NCBI GenBank assembly: GCA_963840725.1
Contig: CAWIZY010000028.1
Span: 248,001 to 312,000, forward strand
DNA length: 64,000 nucleotides
Source of the DNA: CAVWDU01 sp963840725
GTDB taxonomy: Bacteria > Pseudomonadota > Gammaproteobacteria > Pseudomonadales > Halieaceae
Direction: 5' to 3'
In this document: positions 54,240-63,685 of the stretch, piece by piece
How positions within the stretch are numbered: position 1 is the stretch's first letter
Layout of the letters: the number at the start of each line of letters is the position of its first letter
Program-made: the position numbers and the translations under genes
The notes under the pieces: generated by a model
The model's database searches: none
What the model saw: only the letters and a program-made list of their open reading frames with translations
What the model was told of the DNA's origin: nothing

Positions 54240-55160
54240 TCAGCTTGCAGGCAAAACCTCAAAACCCGCGGTGGGAAAGTGCACTTGCAAAGGACCCAAC
54301 TCAGGGGTCTCCCGGGCGACCACAATCCTCTGCTGATCATGCACCAGGAGCCGTCCGGTGGTGCCGTCGAGTGCATAATCGAGCGGTCGAACGGTCACCA
54401 AACTACCCGCAAGCAAGTCTCCACAGACAGGCCCGGTGAGCGCACAAGGCGCGCAGGATCGCGCCGCCTGCAAAGCGGATTCGGCGGTGCAGGCATGCAT
54501 ACGACCATGCCCTATCGCGGTCATCCGCTGGTACCAGGCCAACACGGCAGCCAGCTCATCAGCGGCCGGTAGGCCGCCGACTTCCCGTTGGAACCAAAGT
54601 GTGTGGTAGGCGGCAAAATCGAGATAACCCGGCCCTTCCCCGGCGAGGTAACCCCCCTCGGCTGCCAATCGTTGCTCCAGCTCCAGTAGATGCTCCGCAA
54701 ACACGACTATTGCCCGCTGCGGCGCCATCGGCTTACTGTGCGCAGAACGCGCGATGCCCGCACGATCGCGGATAAAACGCAGAGCATCAAAAAAAGACAG
54801 TTCGCGAAACAGTTTACCGAGGATTCGCCGCACTGGAATGGCTGCCACGGCCGCCCAGAATACCTCTCCCTCCAGGTGCTCACTGTAGGCCTGAGCAGCG
54901 GCATCGAGACTGTTGGGATCGAGCTCCGGGCGCCCGGCCCGGGCGGCCAACTCACTGCAAATCAGCCGGCTGTCGCAAAAACAATCGGCGCCCCACTGAA
55001 CAACCGGAATGCGTCGATAGCCGCCGGTGAGCTGATCCAGGACCGGGCGCGGCGGGCTTTCGGAGGTAACAACAGACTGCCATTCAAGGTCCAGATAACC
55101 AAACACCAGACGAATTTTTTCCGAGAAAGGCGACATCGGATAATGGTGAAGCATTGGCAA
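54240..55160 (-). CDS. Glutathione S-transferase family protein
   Basis: A 306-residue protein whose N-terminal third is a thioredoxin-like GST domain (LHHYPMSPFSEKIRLVFGYLDLEW, RRIPVVQWGADCFCDSRLICSEL), followed by an all-helical domain (about 90-215). The last 80 residues (LTGPVCGDLLAGSLVTVRPLDYALD) are an added beta-rich segment not common in ordinary GSTs. Catalytic Ser in MSPFSEK is in the usual place. It is downstream of the ferredoxin gene by 75 bases and may belong to its transcript. Confidence 0.85.
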   Translation of the reverse strand: MPMLHHYPMSPFSEKIRLVFGYLDLEWQSVVTSESPPRPVLDQLTGGYRRIPVVQWGADCFCDSRLICSELAARAGRPELDPNSLDAAAQAYSEHLEGEVFWAAVAAIPVRRILGKLFRELSFFDALRFIRDRAGIARSAHSKPMAPQRAIVVFAEHLLELEQRLAAEGGYLAGEGPGYLDFAAYHTLWFQREVGGLPAADELAAVLAWYQRMTAIGHGRMHACTAESALQAARSCAPCALTGPVCGDLLAGSLVTVRPLDYALDGTTGRLLVHDQQRIVVARETPELGPLQVHFPTAGFEVLPAS

Positions 55161-55235
55161 CGGGCATTCCCTCTTCTGGCTGGCTTTGCAATCCGCACTG
55201 GCAAACCCGTACTCTGCAAAACTTCTACACTGGCG

Positions 55236-55556
55236 TTACATCTGGTATTCAGGTAACCGAACGATCATGCCATCGAGGGCGTCACTGACGTCGATCTGGC
55301 AACTGAGACGCGAGTTGTCGGCCCTGTCCGGCCGCATACTCAGCATCGCTTCCTCCATCGCGTCAGGGGCGCCCGAAGCCTCCAGCCATTGCTGCTCAAC
55401 GAAGCAATGACAGGTGCCGCAGGCGCAGGCGCCACCGCAATCCGCATCGATACCCGGGACCGAGCGATCAAGGGCATTTTGCATCAGCGATTTACCGCTG
55501 TCCGCGTCAATGGTGTGCTCCGCACCGTTGAATTCAATAAGTGTTATCGTTGGCAC
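55236..55556 (-). CDS. 2Fe-2S ferredoxin (adrenodoxin type)
   Basis: A 106-residue ferredoxin with the cluster motif DADCGGACACGTCHCF (Cys-X5-Cys-X2-Cys) and the fourth Cys in SRLSCQI. MPTITLIEFNGAEHTIDADSG and the C-terminal DGMIVRLPEYQ are typical of putidaredoxin/adrenodoxin relatives that pass electrons to cytochrome P450 or oxygenases. No P450 or ferredoxin reductase gene is in the window. Lies 10 bases after the ThDP enzyme gene, so cotranscribed. Confidence 0.94.
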   Translation of the reverse strand: MPTITLIEFNGAEHTIDADSGKSLMQNALDRSVPGIDADCGGACACGTCHCFVEQQWLEASGAPDAMEEAMLSMRPDRADNSRLSCQIDVSDALDGMIVRLPEYQM

Positions 55557-55566
55557 TCGCTGTTCC

Positions 55567-57180
55567 TTAGCCGGGCTGGCTCATCTGATGAATAAGATCG
55601 ACGATCGGTTGCAGGTCCTGGGCAATAGTGGCCTCAATCAAGCGCGGGCCTTTCTCGGCCATGGCGGTTTCAAACGCGGCATGAAACGCCTCCGCACTGT
55701 CAACGGCGACCGAGGGGACGCCCATACCTTCTCCAATGTGTACCCAATCCAGTGTGGGTTTATCGAGTTCCAACATCGACAGCATCTTCGGCGTCGCGTC
55801 TTCTTTGCGCACCCTCGCGAGTTCGACATTGAGCACCGCGTAAGCATCGTTCTTGAGAATCACAATGGTGACATCGCAGTTCTCCCGGGCAAGACTCCAC
55901 AGGGCCTGGTTGGTGTACATGGCACTTCCGTCCGCCTGCAGGGCGATCACCTTGCGGTCGGGGCAGGCCACGGCGGCTCCCAACGCCACTGGCAGACCAC
56001 CGCCGATGGCTGCACCGGGAATGGCGTAAAGGTATTCGTGAGCGGGCGCGGTGCCAGTCTCCTGATACAACTCGAGCCCGGCGGTCGCCGCTTCATCCAC
56101 CATGATCGTGCCCTCTGGCATCAACAGATTGACGCTCTTGCCGATGGCCGCAGCCGTCAGTGTCCCCTCCGGCAACTCGGCCTCAACACGCTCACCCAGT
56201 GCCGGCTGGGTCGCACCTGCATCGAGCGCGTCAACCAGGTCAACGAGGGCGCGATTCACATCGTGATCGGCTGATGCCAGGGTCCAGACCTCGCAGGTTT
56301 CAGGCGCCTTGAACATGGCGGAATTCCGGTAGGCAAACGTCGACACAGGGGGCAGTGCACCCACCAGAATAATTTGCTCGTAGTCGCTGAAAAACTGCTG
56401 GGCCATCTCGAGGAAGTAAGGCACCAGTTGCACCTGCACGCGACCGGCTCCCCGGGATAAACGCCCCGGGAAAGTCTCGGCCAGCAGTTGGGCCCCGGTA
56501 CTCGCCGCAATGCGGCCGGCAAGCTCCAGGTTGTGTTCACGCAGCCCGTGGGCTCCGAGCAGCAGACCGGTCTTGCGGCCGTTGACAAGCAAGCCCCTGG
56601 CTGCAGCTATGGTCTCCGCAGAAGCCCTGGGATTGGCGGGAACCGCCTCCTCCATCACCGGTGCACCGGGCGCCGGGTCCCAATGGCAGTTCGTAGGCGC
56701 TACCAGCGTACAAATACGTCCCGAACCCATCATCGATGTGCGCGCAGCCTCCGCTCCCAACGTAGCGAGATCGCTGGCCGATTTAGCCTCCCGGGTCCAG
56801 TGAGATACGTTGCGAGCCAGATCGGTAATCTTGCCGCCGATCATCTCGTGCTCGGGAAAATTGGGCTGATGATAGCTGGCGTTGGCCCCGACTATGTTTA
56901 CCACCGGTGTGTTGGCGCGGCCCGCATTGTGGAGGTTGGCGATACCGTTGGCGAAACCCGAACCGACGTGGAGCAGCGTAAACGCCGGCTTTTCAGCCAT
57001 CCGCGCGTAGCCGTCAGCGGCTCCGGTGACCACGTTCTCCTGCAGGCACAAAATCGGCCGCACCGCGTCCGATTTGCCCATTTCGTAGACCAGCTGCATC
57101 TCCGAGGTGCCGGGGTTGGCAAAACAGGTATCCAGGCCCGCGTCAGTCAGTACGTGAAAAAGCGATTGTGCACCGTTCAT
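55567..57180 (-). CDS. Thiamine diphosphate-dependent enzyme (acetolactate synthase large-subunit-like)
   Basis: A 537-residue ThDP enzyme with the usual three domains. The Glu that activates ThDP is Glu48 in CLQENVVTGAADGYAR, and the cofactor loop is LQADGSAMYTNQALW with Asn in ILKNDAY, following the GDG-X-N pattern in modified form (ADG). It is closer to acetolactate synthase/benzoylformate decarboxylase-type proteins than to the main IlvB; no regulatory small subunit gene adjoins. The product may be a carboligation or decarboxylation of a 2-oxo acid. Operon order: this gene, ferredoxin, GST. Confidence 0.85.
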   Translation of the reverse strand: MNGAQSLFHVLTDAGLDTCFANPGTSEMQLVYEMGKSDAVRPILCLQENVVTGAADGYARMAEKPAFTLLHVGSGFANGIANLHNAGRANTPVVNIVGANASYHQPNFPEHEMIGGKITDLARNVSHWTREAKSASDLATLGAEAARTSMMGSGRICTLVAPTNCHWDPAPGAPVMEEAVPANPRASAETIAAARGLLVNGRKTGLLLGAHGLREHNLELAGRIAASTGAQLLAETFPGRLSRGAGRVQVQLVPYFLEMAQQFFSDYEQIILVGALPPVSTFAYRNSAMFKAPETCEVWTLASADHDVNRALVDLVDALDAGATQPALGERVEAELPEGTLTAAAIGKSVNLLMPEGTIMVDEAATAGLELYQETGTAPAHEYLYAIPGAAIGGGLPVALGAAVACPDRKVIALQADGSAMYTNQALWSLARENCDVTIVILKNDAYAVLNVELARVRKEDATPKMLSMLELDKPTLDWVHIGEGMGVPSVAVDSAEAFHAAFETAMAEKGPRLIEATIAQDLQPIVDLIHQMSQPG

Positions 57181-57326
57181 ACGAATTATCCTTAATTGCC
57201 GGCACTGGGATTCTCACACACCACACGGGCACGCACTGTCACCCATATTGCATGCCGCCCACAGTCACTACCCGGCCGAGAGGCGCCAGCGCCAAAAATG
57301 GGCTCACCGGTCCTGTCAGCGAACCG

Positions 57327-57776
57327 TTACCTGACCTCGATGGTGATCCGGGGTGAGACAACCGGAGGCTCGTGAGGCAGATGATGTTTGTCTCCCATCA
57401 TCAACTGCAGCGTATGCCGGCCGGGGGCCAGATCAAGGGTGGTTTCCGTCTGACCGCCACCGAAATGCACATGCTGACTATCTGCGGGCACTGGCTTGCC
57501 TGACTCGGGAAGCTCAACCACATCAATCAATAAGTGATGATGGCCCGTGTTGACGACATCCACGCCGGCGGGTGCCACGCCCATGCCACGCAAGCCGAAT
57601 TTAACCGGGAACGGGCTATCAACGACCGCGCCATCCGTCGGCGAAAGTATATAAACCTCTGCGCCCTCCGGTGCCGGTGTCGCCGCATAAAGGACATTAG
57701 CGAAAACCAGGGCGAAAGAAAGCGCGAACAACGGGGCTGCCGCCGCCGAGACTGCTGATCGGGTTATCAAAGTCAT
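57327..57776 (-). CDS. DUF4399 domain-containing exported protein
   Basis: A 149-residue protein with a Sec signal peptide (APLFALSFALVFANVLYAA). The single domain is DUF4399: KFGLRGMGVAPAGVD, GHHHLLIDV, HVHFGGGQTETTLDLAPG and LQLMMGDKHHLPHEPPVVS. The many His residues suggest metal binding, but no function is known. ATG at 57776 has AGAGG eight bases upstream, favouring it over 57794. Confidence 0.9.
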   Translation of the reverse strand: MTLITRSAVSAAAAPLFALSFALVFANVLYAATPAPEGAEVYILSPTDGAVVDSPFPVKFGLRGMGVAPAGVDVVNTGHHHLLIDVVELPESGKPVPADSQHVHFGGGQTETTLDLAPGRHTLQLMMGDKHHLPHEPPVVSPRITIEVR

Positions 57777-58067
57777 TACTGCAGAACCTCTCATTTACCT
57801 GTCATTGAACTGTCACTGAACTGTCATTGGGTCATGCGCGCCATTGCTGCGCCGCGACGGGACACTGTCATCACTCATTCCCGCTCCCGGTTATCGGACC
57901 CGGTTACCGGACCTGACGGCATTCGCTTTGTCGGACTGCTCCTGTACTGCGCATTCCACCATTTGCGGCTACGATAGCATCATGCGTAGCGGTTTTCACG
58001 ACTATAACAAGCCTCAGCTGGTGTCCCACCCCATCAATTCCCGCTACCATGGCGCCAATCGCAACCC

Positions 58068-58931
58068 ATGGAGCTGAGCACCAGCGTGTTCGACGAATTA
58101 CTGCGGGCCATAAGGCCTGAACGCATCGCGCCCTGCGAATACAGCGGCCAGAATATGCACCCCAAAGCGAAACGGGTCTACGGTGGACAGGTCTTGGCGC
58201 AAAGTATCAATGCCGCCACCGATACGGTGCCCCCCGACCGCGAAATTCACTCGCAACATGCCTACTTTCTGCGCCCCGGACGCCCCTCGGAACCTATCAG
58301 TCTGACCGTCGAGATAGCCAGGGACGGCACTCAGTTCAGTTCCCGCCGTGTGGTGGCATCACAGCGGAACAAACCCATACTGGTGAGTTCACTGTCGTTT
58401 CAGGCGCCGGCGGATGGAGACGACTATCAATCTCCCATGCCATCCGTGCCACCGCCGGAGGCCCTGACCACAGAGCGGCAGCTGGCACTGGCGAGCGACA
58501 GTATTATCGAAGAATTCATGATCACCACGGGTGAAGACCTGGATGTCCGTGTCGTGGAACCCGTTGACTGGTCCAACCCCGTGCCGCGCGAACCGACCCT
58601 GCAGGTATGGATGCGAACCATGGGGCGGGTGCCTGCGCAGCGCGGACTGCAGCAGGCACTGCTCGCCTATCTCTCCGATGCATTCCTGATCGATGTCTGC
58701 CTCATCGCTCATGGCAGGCATTTCCTGGAGCCGGGACTACAGGTCGCTAGCCTGGACCATGCTCTGTGGTTTCATCAAGGCTGCCGCACCGACGAATGGC
58801 TGCTGCATACGGTAGAGGCCGAGGCCATTGGTGGCGGACGCGGGCTCGCCAGGGGCCGCTTTTACACTCGCGAGGGCGTTTTGGTTGCGTCCACCATGCA
58901 ACAGAGCTTGCTGCGTACGCGCCGGCAGTAA
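58068..58931 (+). CDS. tesB: Acyl-CoA thioesterase II
   Basis: A 287-residue double hot-dog thioesterase that hydrolyses medium- and long-chain acyl-CoA. Family signatures are RVYGGQVLAQSINAA (the substrate-binding helix), HSQHAYFLRPGRPSEP, RDGTQFSSRRVVASQ, and the second hot-dog ending LASLDHALWFH with the Asp of the Asp-Gln-Thr triad. Length matches E. coli TesB. Monocistronic, convergent with edd. Confidence 0.94.
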   Translation: MELSTSVFDELLRAIRPERIAPCEYSGQNMHPKAKRVYGGQVLAQSINAATDTVPPDREIHSQHAYFLRPGRPSEPISLTVEIARDGTQFSSRRVVASQRNKPILVSSLSFQAPADGDDYQSPMPSVPPPEALTTERQLALASDSIIEEFMITTGEDLDVRVVEPVDWSNPVPREPTLQVWMRTMGRVPAQRGLQQALLAYLSDAFLIDVCLIAHGRHFLEPGLQVASLDHALWFHQGCRTDEWLLHTVEAEAIGGGRGLARGRFYTREGVLVASTMQQSLLRTRRQ

Positions 58932-58967
58932 GCGCCGGGCGCGCTCCCGACGCTTTCCGGTCGCGCG

Positions 58968-60782
58968 CTAAACTTCCGGCGACTCAAACACGGAAGCGCC
59001 CAATGTGGCAGCACTGACGGTGCCACGAAACACCTGAAACAGATGCCTGCCCAGGGTATCGGCTGCCGGGGGCATGGCAGCGGGTTTCCTGGCTTGCCAG
59101 ACCTTTGCCGGCACCAGCGCGTTAATAGCGCCTGTCACTGAGTCCAGTTCCACCAGGTCGCCGTCCCGAAGCAGAGCGATAGGACCGCCGTGGGCCGCTT
59201 CAGGGGTCACGTGTATCGCCGCCGGTACTTTTCCGGACGCGCCCGACATACGCCCGTCAGTCAGCAGGGCCACCCGGTGCCCACGATCCTGCAGCACCCC
59301 GAGAAACGGTGTCATTTTGTGCAGCTCAGGCATGCCGTTGGCCGCCGGGCCCTGAAAACGCACCACCGTCACCACATCGCAATCGAGCTCACCCGCTTCA
59401 AACGCGGCCTTGAGTTCATCCTGGGTGGTGAACACCCGACAGGGTGCCTGGATCACCCGCTGCTCCTGCGCCACCGCCGACACCTTGATCATGCCCTGAC
59501 CGAGATTACCGGTGAGCAGGCGCAGGCCTCCTTCTGCTGCGAAAGGCTGGGCCAGCCCGGTGAGCACTGCGGTATCGCCCGTTGTTTCCACCGGGACGGC
59601 CCAGCTCACGGCACCGGACTCATCCGCCTCAGGCGCAGCCACGTGGGACTCCAGCCCGGCACCAAGTAGTGTTGTTACGTCCTCGTTCAGCAGACCGCCG
59701 CCGCGCAGTTCGCGTACCAGAAACGCCATACCTCCGGCGCTTTGAAAATGGTTGATGTCGGCTGAGCCATTGGGGTAAATCCGCGCCAGTAGCGGCACCA
59801 CCGAGGACAGCCTGTCCATATCCTGCCAGGTCAGGTCGATACCGGCCGCGCGCGCGATGGCCACCAGGTGAAGGGTATGGTTGGTCGAGCCACCGGTGGC
59901 CAGCAGAGCGACCACTGCGTTGACTAACGAGGCCTCGTCGACGATCTTGCACAATGCCCCACTACCGTCTTCACCCGCAGCGCGCAGCACCTCCTCCACC
60001 GTGCGCCGCGTTAATGCCGGCCGCAGACCGTCCTCCGGGTGCAGGAAAGAACTACCGGGCAACTGCACCCCGAGCATTTCCATCAGCACCTGATTGCTGT
60101 TGGCGGTACCATAGAACGTACAGGTTCCCGGGCTGTGATAAGACGCTGACTCGACCGCGAGCAACTGTTCTCGATCCGCCTTGCCCTCCGCATACTGTTG
60201 TCTGACGGCCGCTTTTTCCTTATTGGGAATCCCCGAAGCCATCGGGCCAGAACCAATGAAAGCCACCGGCAAGTGGCCAAACTGCAGCGCACCCAGCAGC
60301 ATGCCCGGCACGATCTTGTCACAAATACCCAGGCAGATTACCGCATCAAACAGGTTGTGGCTGAGCGCGACTGAGGTGGCCATCGCCACCACATCCCGAC
60401 TGAACAAGCTGAGATCCATGCCTGGCTGGCCCTGCGTAACGCCGTCGCACATGGCGGGAACACCCGAGGCCACCTGAGCGGTCACGCCCAGTTCACCAGC
60501 GATATCCTTGATGCGTTGCGGGTACAGAGCGAGGGGTTGATGGGCGGATAAAATATCATTGTAGGCATTGATGATGCCAATATTGGCGGTCGCCAGGCCG
60601 GCCATCAACTGCTTCTCCGCCGCACTGCTGGCCGCATAGCCGTGAGCGATATTGCCGCAGGACAAGCGTTGCTTGGGCGGCTCTTGCTCACGGGTGCGTG
60701 CACACCGATCCAGGTAGTCCTGACGCGTTTGCGCGCTGCGCTGCTTGAGGCGTTCCGTGACTTCTTCTACCAAGGGGTGCAT
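58968..60782 (-). CDS. edd: Phosphogluconate dehydratase (Entner-Doudoroff)
   Basis: A 604-residue [4Fe-4S] dehydratase converting 6-phosphogluconate to KDPG. The IlvD/Edd family signature is seen in CDGVTQGQPGMDLSLFSRDVVA and the cluster cysteine regions ICDKIVPGMLLGAL and GTCTFYGTANSNQ; the C-terminal DGRMSGASGKVPAAIHVTPEA is present. Length fits Edd rather than dihydroxyacid dehydratase. The partner genes eda, zwf and pgl are absent from the window, so it is not in a classical operon here. Confidence 0.95.
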   Translation of the reverse strand: MHPLVEEVTERLKQRSAQTRQDYLDRCARTREQEPPKQRLSCGNIAHGYAASSAAEKQLMAGLATANIGIINAYNDILSAHQPLALYPQRIKDIAGELGVTAQVASGVPAMCDGVTQGQPGMDLSLFSRDVVAMATSVALSHNLFDAVICLGICDKIVPGMLLGALQFGHLPVAFIGSGPMASGIPNKEKAAVRQQYAEGKADREQLLAVESASYHSPGTCTFYGTANSNQVLMEMLGVQLPGSSFLHPEDGLRPALTRRTVEEVLRAAGEDGSGALCKIVDEASLVNAVVALLATGGSTNHTLHLVAIARAAGIDLTWQDMDRLSSVVPLLARIYPNGSADINHFQSAGGMAFLVRELRGGGLLNEDVTTLLGAGLESHVAAPEADESGAVSWAVPVETTGDTAVLTGLAQPFAAEGGLRLLTGNLGQGMIKVSAVAQEQRVIQAPCRVFTTQDELKAAFEAGELDCDVVTVVRFQGPAANGMPELHKMTPFLGVLQDRGHRVALLTDGRMSGASGKVPAAIHVTPEAAHGGPIALLRDGDLVELDSVTGAINALVPAKVWQARKPAAMPPAADTLGRHLFQVFRGTVSAATLGASVFESPEV

Positions 60783-61189
60783 GGTTTCTCACTCCGTTCT
60801 GCGATGAAAGTTTGCCAGGGGCATGTGCCTGATGTTCAGGCTGGCTCGAGACAGGATAAAAGATGATGGCCCGATGCGCATCTACTACCGGGTATACATT
60901 CATTATCGTCAACTTATTCGACTCACTCTTTCGGTTCGCTGACTCAAACTGCGCTTCCCCGGCGCTTTCACAGAATACTGGTTCAGACGGTTCAAGGCTG
61001 CCTTGCAAAGCTGTTGCCTGCTCGCCCCCGAAATAAAGTCCTCAAGACGGCCTCAGATCAGCAGGTGCTCTGTGCAATGGATCTTCAATAGACTTTCTGG
61101 CCACCATCAGTATATTGAACCACTAGCGCGCCGCTACCCCGCAAGACTTCCCTACAATCCGTTGGCGCCGTTCCACAGGAAATTCTTAT
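60783..61189. other. 407-bp intergenic region
   Basis: Separates edd (leftward) from the penicillin-acylase-family gene (rightward). I see no gene: the open frames present lack family character. It should hold both promoters; an AT-rich patch near 60880-60925 could serve edd and the sequence just before 61190 (CACAGGAAATTCTT) contains a fair ribosome site. Confidence 0.5.
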
Positions 61190-63685
61190 ATGGCACGTCT
61201 GCAATCTCTCGCCCTGCCCACCCTAACGCTGCTGATGTTGGTAGGTTGCTCCGACTCCTCGGACCGTAACCCAACCGAGCCGCCTGTTGTTCCGCCCGAG
61301 CCAGAGCTCACTTATTCCGCGGATATAACCCGCACCGAATTCGGGATTCCCCACATCAAGGCAGAAGACTGGGGCAGCCTCGGCTATGGATACGGCTACG
61401 CCTACGCCCAGGATAATTATTGCGTGACGATGCGCGAAATCGTGTTAGCCGGGGGGCGCTCCGCTGAATTGATGGGCGAGAGCATGGGCAATGCGGACCA
61501 GGATTTGTTGTTCCGTTTTCTCAATGGCAGCAAAGAGGAATTCAGGGACAACTTAATTACCCAGTTGCCCGACTATGTGCGCGACCTTGTGGCCGGCTAC
61601 GCGGCGGGCATGAACCGCTACCTGCGTGACACCGGGCTGGACAACCTGGCCGAGGGCGATGCTGGCTGTCGCGGCGCGGGATGGGTCTTCGAAATCGATG
61701 ACATCGACCTCTGGCAGTACCTGCGACGGGTCGCGCTGGGCGGCAGCTCGGATCAGGGCCTGATTCGCAGCGCACTGCTGGCGGTGGACGGACCGAATAC
61801 CGTCAGCAGCGCTGCTGCCGCCCTGCAACCACTGGAAGCGCCGGCGATAGCTTCACTGCGTGAGGCGGGGGAGAGCCTGCGCAGCAAGGACCTGGGTAGC
61901 AACGCTGTGGCGGCGGGGCGGGACGCCACCCAAACCGGCAGCAGCGTTCTGTTGGGCAACCCCCATCAGCCCTGGAACGGATCCGGTCGCTGGTATGAAG
62001 CCCACCTCACCATCCCGGGGGAATACGACGTCGCCGGGGCTTCGCTACAAGGCCTGCCCTTTATCGGTATCGGCTTTACCCGCGACCTGGCCTGGACCCA
62101 CACGGTGGATTTCGCCACACGCTTTACGCTGTACGAACTCCAGCTGAACCCGGACAACCCGCTGCAGTATAACTACGAGGGCGAATGGCGCGACATCACC
62201 AGCGACACGGTCTCAGTGCAGGTGATGACAGACAGTGGCAGCATGGAAACTCGCGAGAAGACCTTCTACAGCTCCCACTATGGGATGATCCTCAACCTGG
62301 AGGGCCTCAATCCACTCCTGGGCGGATGGCCTTTGTTCAACGGCTCGCTGATGACCATTCGCGATGCCAACCTGCTCACCGGGGTCCGCGGCGCGGACCA
62401 ATGGATCACCAAAGCCCAGGCCACCGACATGGCGGGTTATGCCGCCGCCCTGACCAACATTGGGAACCCGGTGTTTCATGAGTTCGCAGCAGACCGCAAC
62501 GGTGATGTGTACTACGGACAAATCTCCGCGGTGCCTCACGTAACGACCGCCAAATACGCGGACTGTGTCAACGGCCTCGGCGCTGTTCTGGCCCAGGGCA
62601 GCGGCAATGCCGTGATAGGAATGGACGGCAGCCGGGCCGCCTGTGAATGGGGTGAGGACCCGGATTCACCGCCAGACAGCAATTTGTTCGGCGCCTCTGC
62701 GCGGCCCACCATCACCGGTGGCGGCACTATCGGCAACAGCAACAACAGTTACTGGCTCACCGACGCCACCAATCCGTTCAGCGGCTTCCCGGTGGTCATG
62801 GGCTGGTTGGGCTGGGAAAACATGCAGCAATTCCTGCGCACCCGTATCACCCACCTGATGATCGCTGACCGGCTCGCAGGGGATGATGAACTCAGTGCTA
62901 CGCCCCTGTTCGACCTGGAGACCATGAAAGCGTTGATGTACGACAACCGGGTTTACGGCGCCGAGGTGGCGCTGGACGACACCCTGGATATTTGCACTGC
63001 CTTCATCGCCGACCCACCGGAGGATGTGGACGCCGATCAACTCGCCGTGCTGGACAGTGCCTGTTCGGTGCTGGCCGACTGGGACAGACGGGTAAATGTG
63101 GACAGTGTCGGAGCCCAGGTCTTCACGGAATACTGGCGAAACCTGCGGTCCGCGCTTGGGGACGACTTTCAGAGCGTGATCAACGACCCGGATTTCTGGC
63201 TGGTGGACTTTGACCCGGCGCAGCCCCTGGTCACTCCCGCCGGCATCGACAGCGCAGCCCCGGGGACTTCAGAACTGGTCGGGCGGTCCCTGCTGGAGGC
63301 CGGCGAGCGGCTGCAGGCAGCCGGCGTGCCTTTCGACGCCCCCTGGGGTGAGGTTCAATACCTGGAACGCAATGGCAACAATGTGCCCATCCATGGTGGC
63401 GACGGCAATCTGGGTGTTTTCGGTGCTATCAGTGCCAGCCTGCAGGATGGGGGCTACATCAACCCAAGGGCCGGCAACTCCTACATTCAGGTGGTCACCT
63501 GGGATGAATCGGAATGTCCTGTCGCCGACACCATATTGACTCACTCCCAAAGCACCGACCCCGCTTCACCCCACTACGGCGATCAGACTGTGGAATACGG
63601 CGACAAGCGCTGGGTGCGCTTTCCGTTCTGCGAAGAGGATATCGCTGCCCAACAGATCGGGGAGACTGTGACACTGGAAGAGTAG
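61190..63685 (+). CDS. Penicillin acylase family lipoprotein (PvdQ/aculeacin-acylase-like)
   Basis: An 831-residue Ntn-hydrolase precursor. The leader MARLQSLALPTLTLLMLVGC ends in a lipobox with Cys20, so it is membrane-anchored. The small-subunit region has RTEFGIPHIKAEDWGSLGYG; the spacer is followed by the auto-cleavage site and nucleophile Ser237 in LGSNAVAAG, then GNPHQPWNGSGRWYEAHLT. The C-terminus (GSPHYGDQTVEYG-like, KRWVRFPFCEEDI) is complete. Relatives remove acyl groups from N-acyl homoserine lactones, penicillin-type amides or lipopeptides; which substrate applies is unknown. A CAGGA ribosome site lies just upstream. Confidence 0.92.
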   Translation: MARLQSLALPTLTLLMLVGCSDSSDRNPTEPPVVPPEPELTYSADITRTEFGIPHIKAEDWGSLGYGYGYAYAQDNYCVTMREIVLAGGRSAELMGESMGNADQDLLFRFLNGSKEEFRDNLITQLPDYVRDLVAGYAAGMNRYLRDTGLDNLAEGDAGCRGAGWVFEIDDIDLWQYLRRVALGGSSDQGLIRSALLAVDGPNTVSSAAAALQPLEAPAIASLREAGESLRSKDLGSNAVAAGRDATQTGSSVLLGNPHQPWNGSGRWYEAHLTIPGEYDVAGASLQGLPFIGIGFTRDLAWTHTVDFATRFTLYELQLNPDNPLQYNYEGEWRDITSDTVSVQVMTDSGSMETREKTFYSSHYGMILNLEGLNPLLGGWPLFNGSLMTIRDANLLTGVRGADQWITKAQATDMAGYAAALTNIGNPVFHEFAADRNGDVYYGQISAVPHVTTAKYADCVNGLGAVLAQGSGNAVIGMDGSRAACEWGEDPDSPPDSNLFGASARPTITGGGTIGNSNNSYWLTDATNPFSGFPVVMGWLGWENMQQFLRTRITHLMIADRLAGDDELSATPLFDLETMKALMYDNRVYGAEVALDDTLDICTAFIADPPEDVDADQLAVLDSACSVLADWDRRVNVDSVGAQVFTEYWRNLRSALGDDFQSVINDPDFWLVDFDPAQPLVTPAGIDSAAPGTSELVGRSLLEAGERLQAAGVPFDAPWGEVQYLERNGNNVPIHGGDGNLGVFGAISASLQDGGYINPRAGNSYIQVVTWDESECPVADTILTHSQSTDPASPHYGDQTVEYGDKRWVRFPFCEEDIAAQQIGETVTLEE

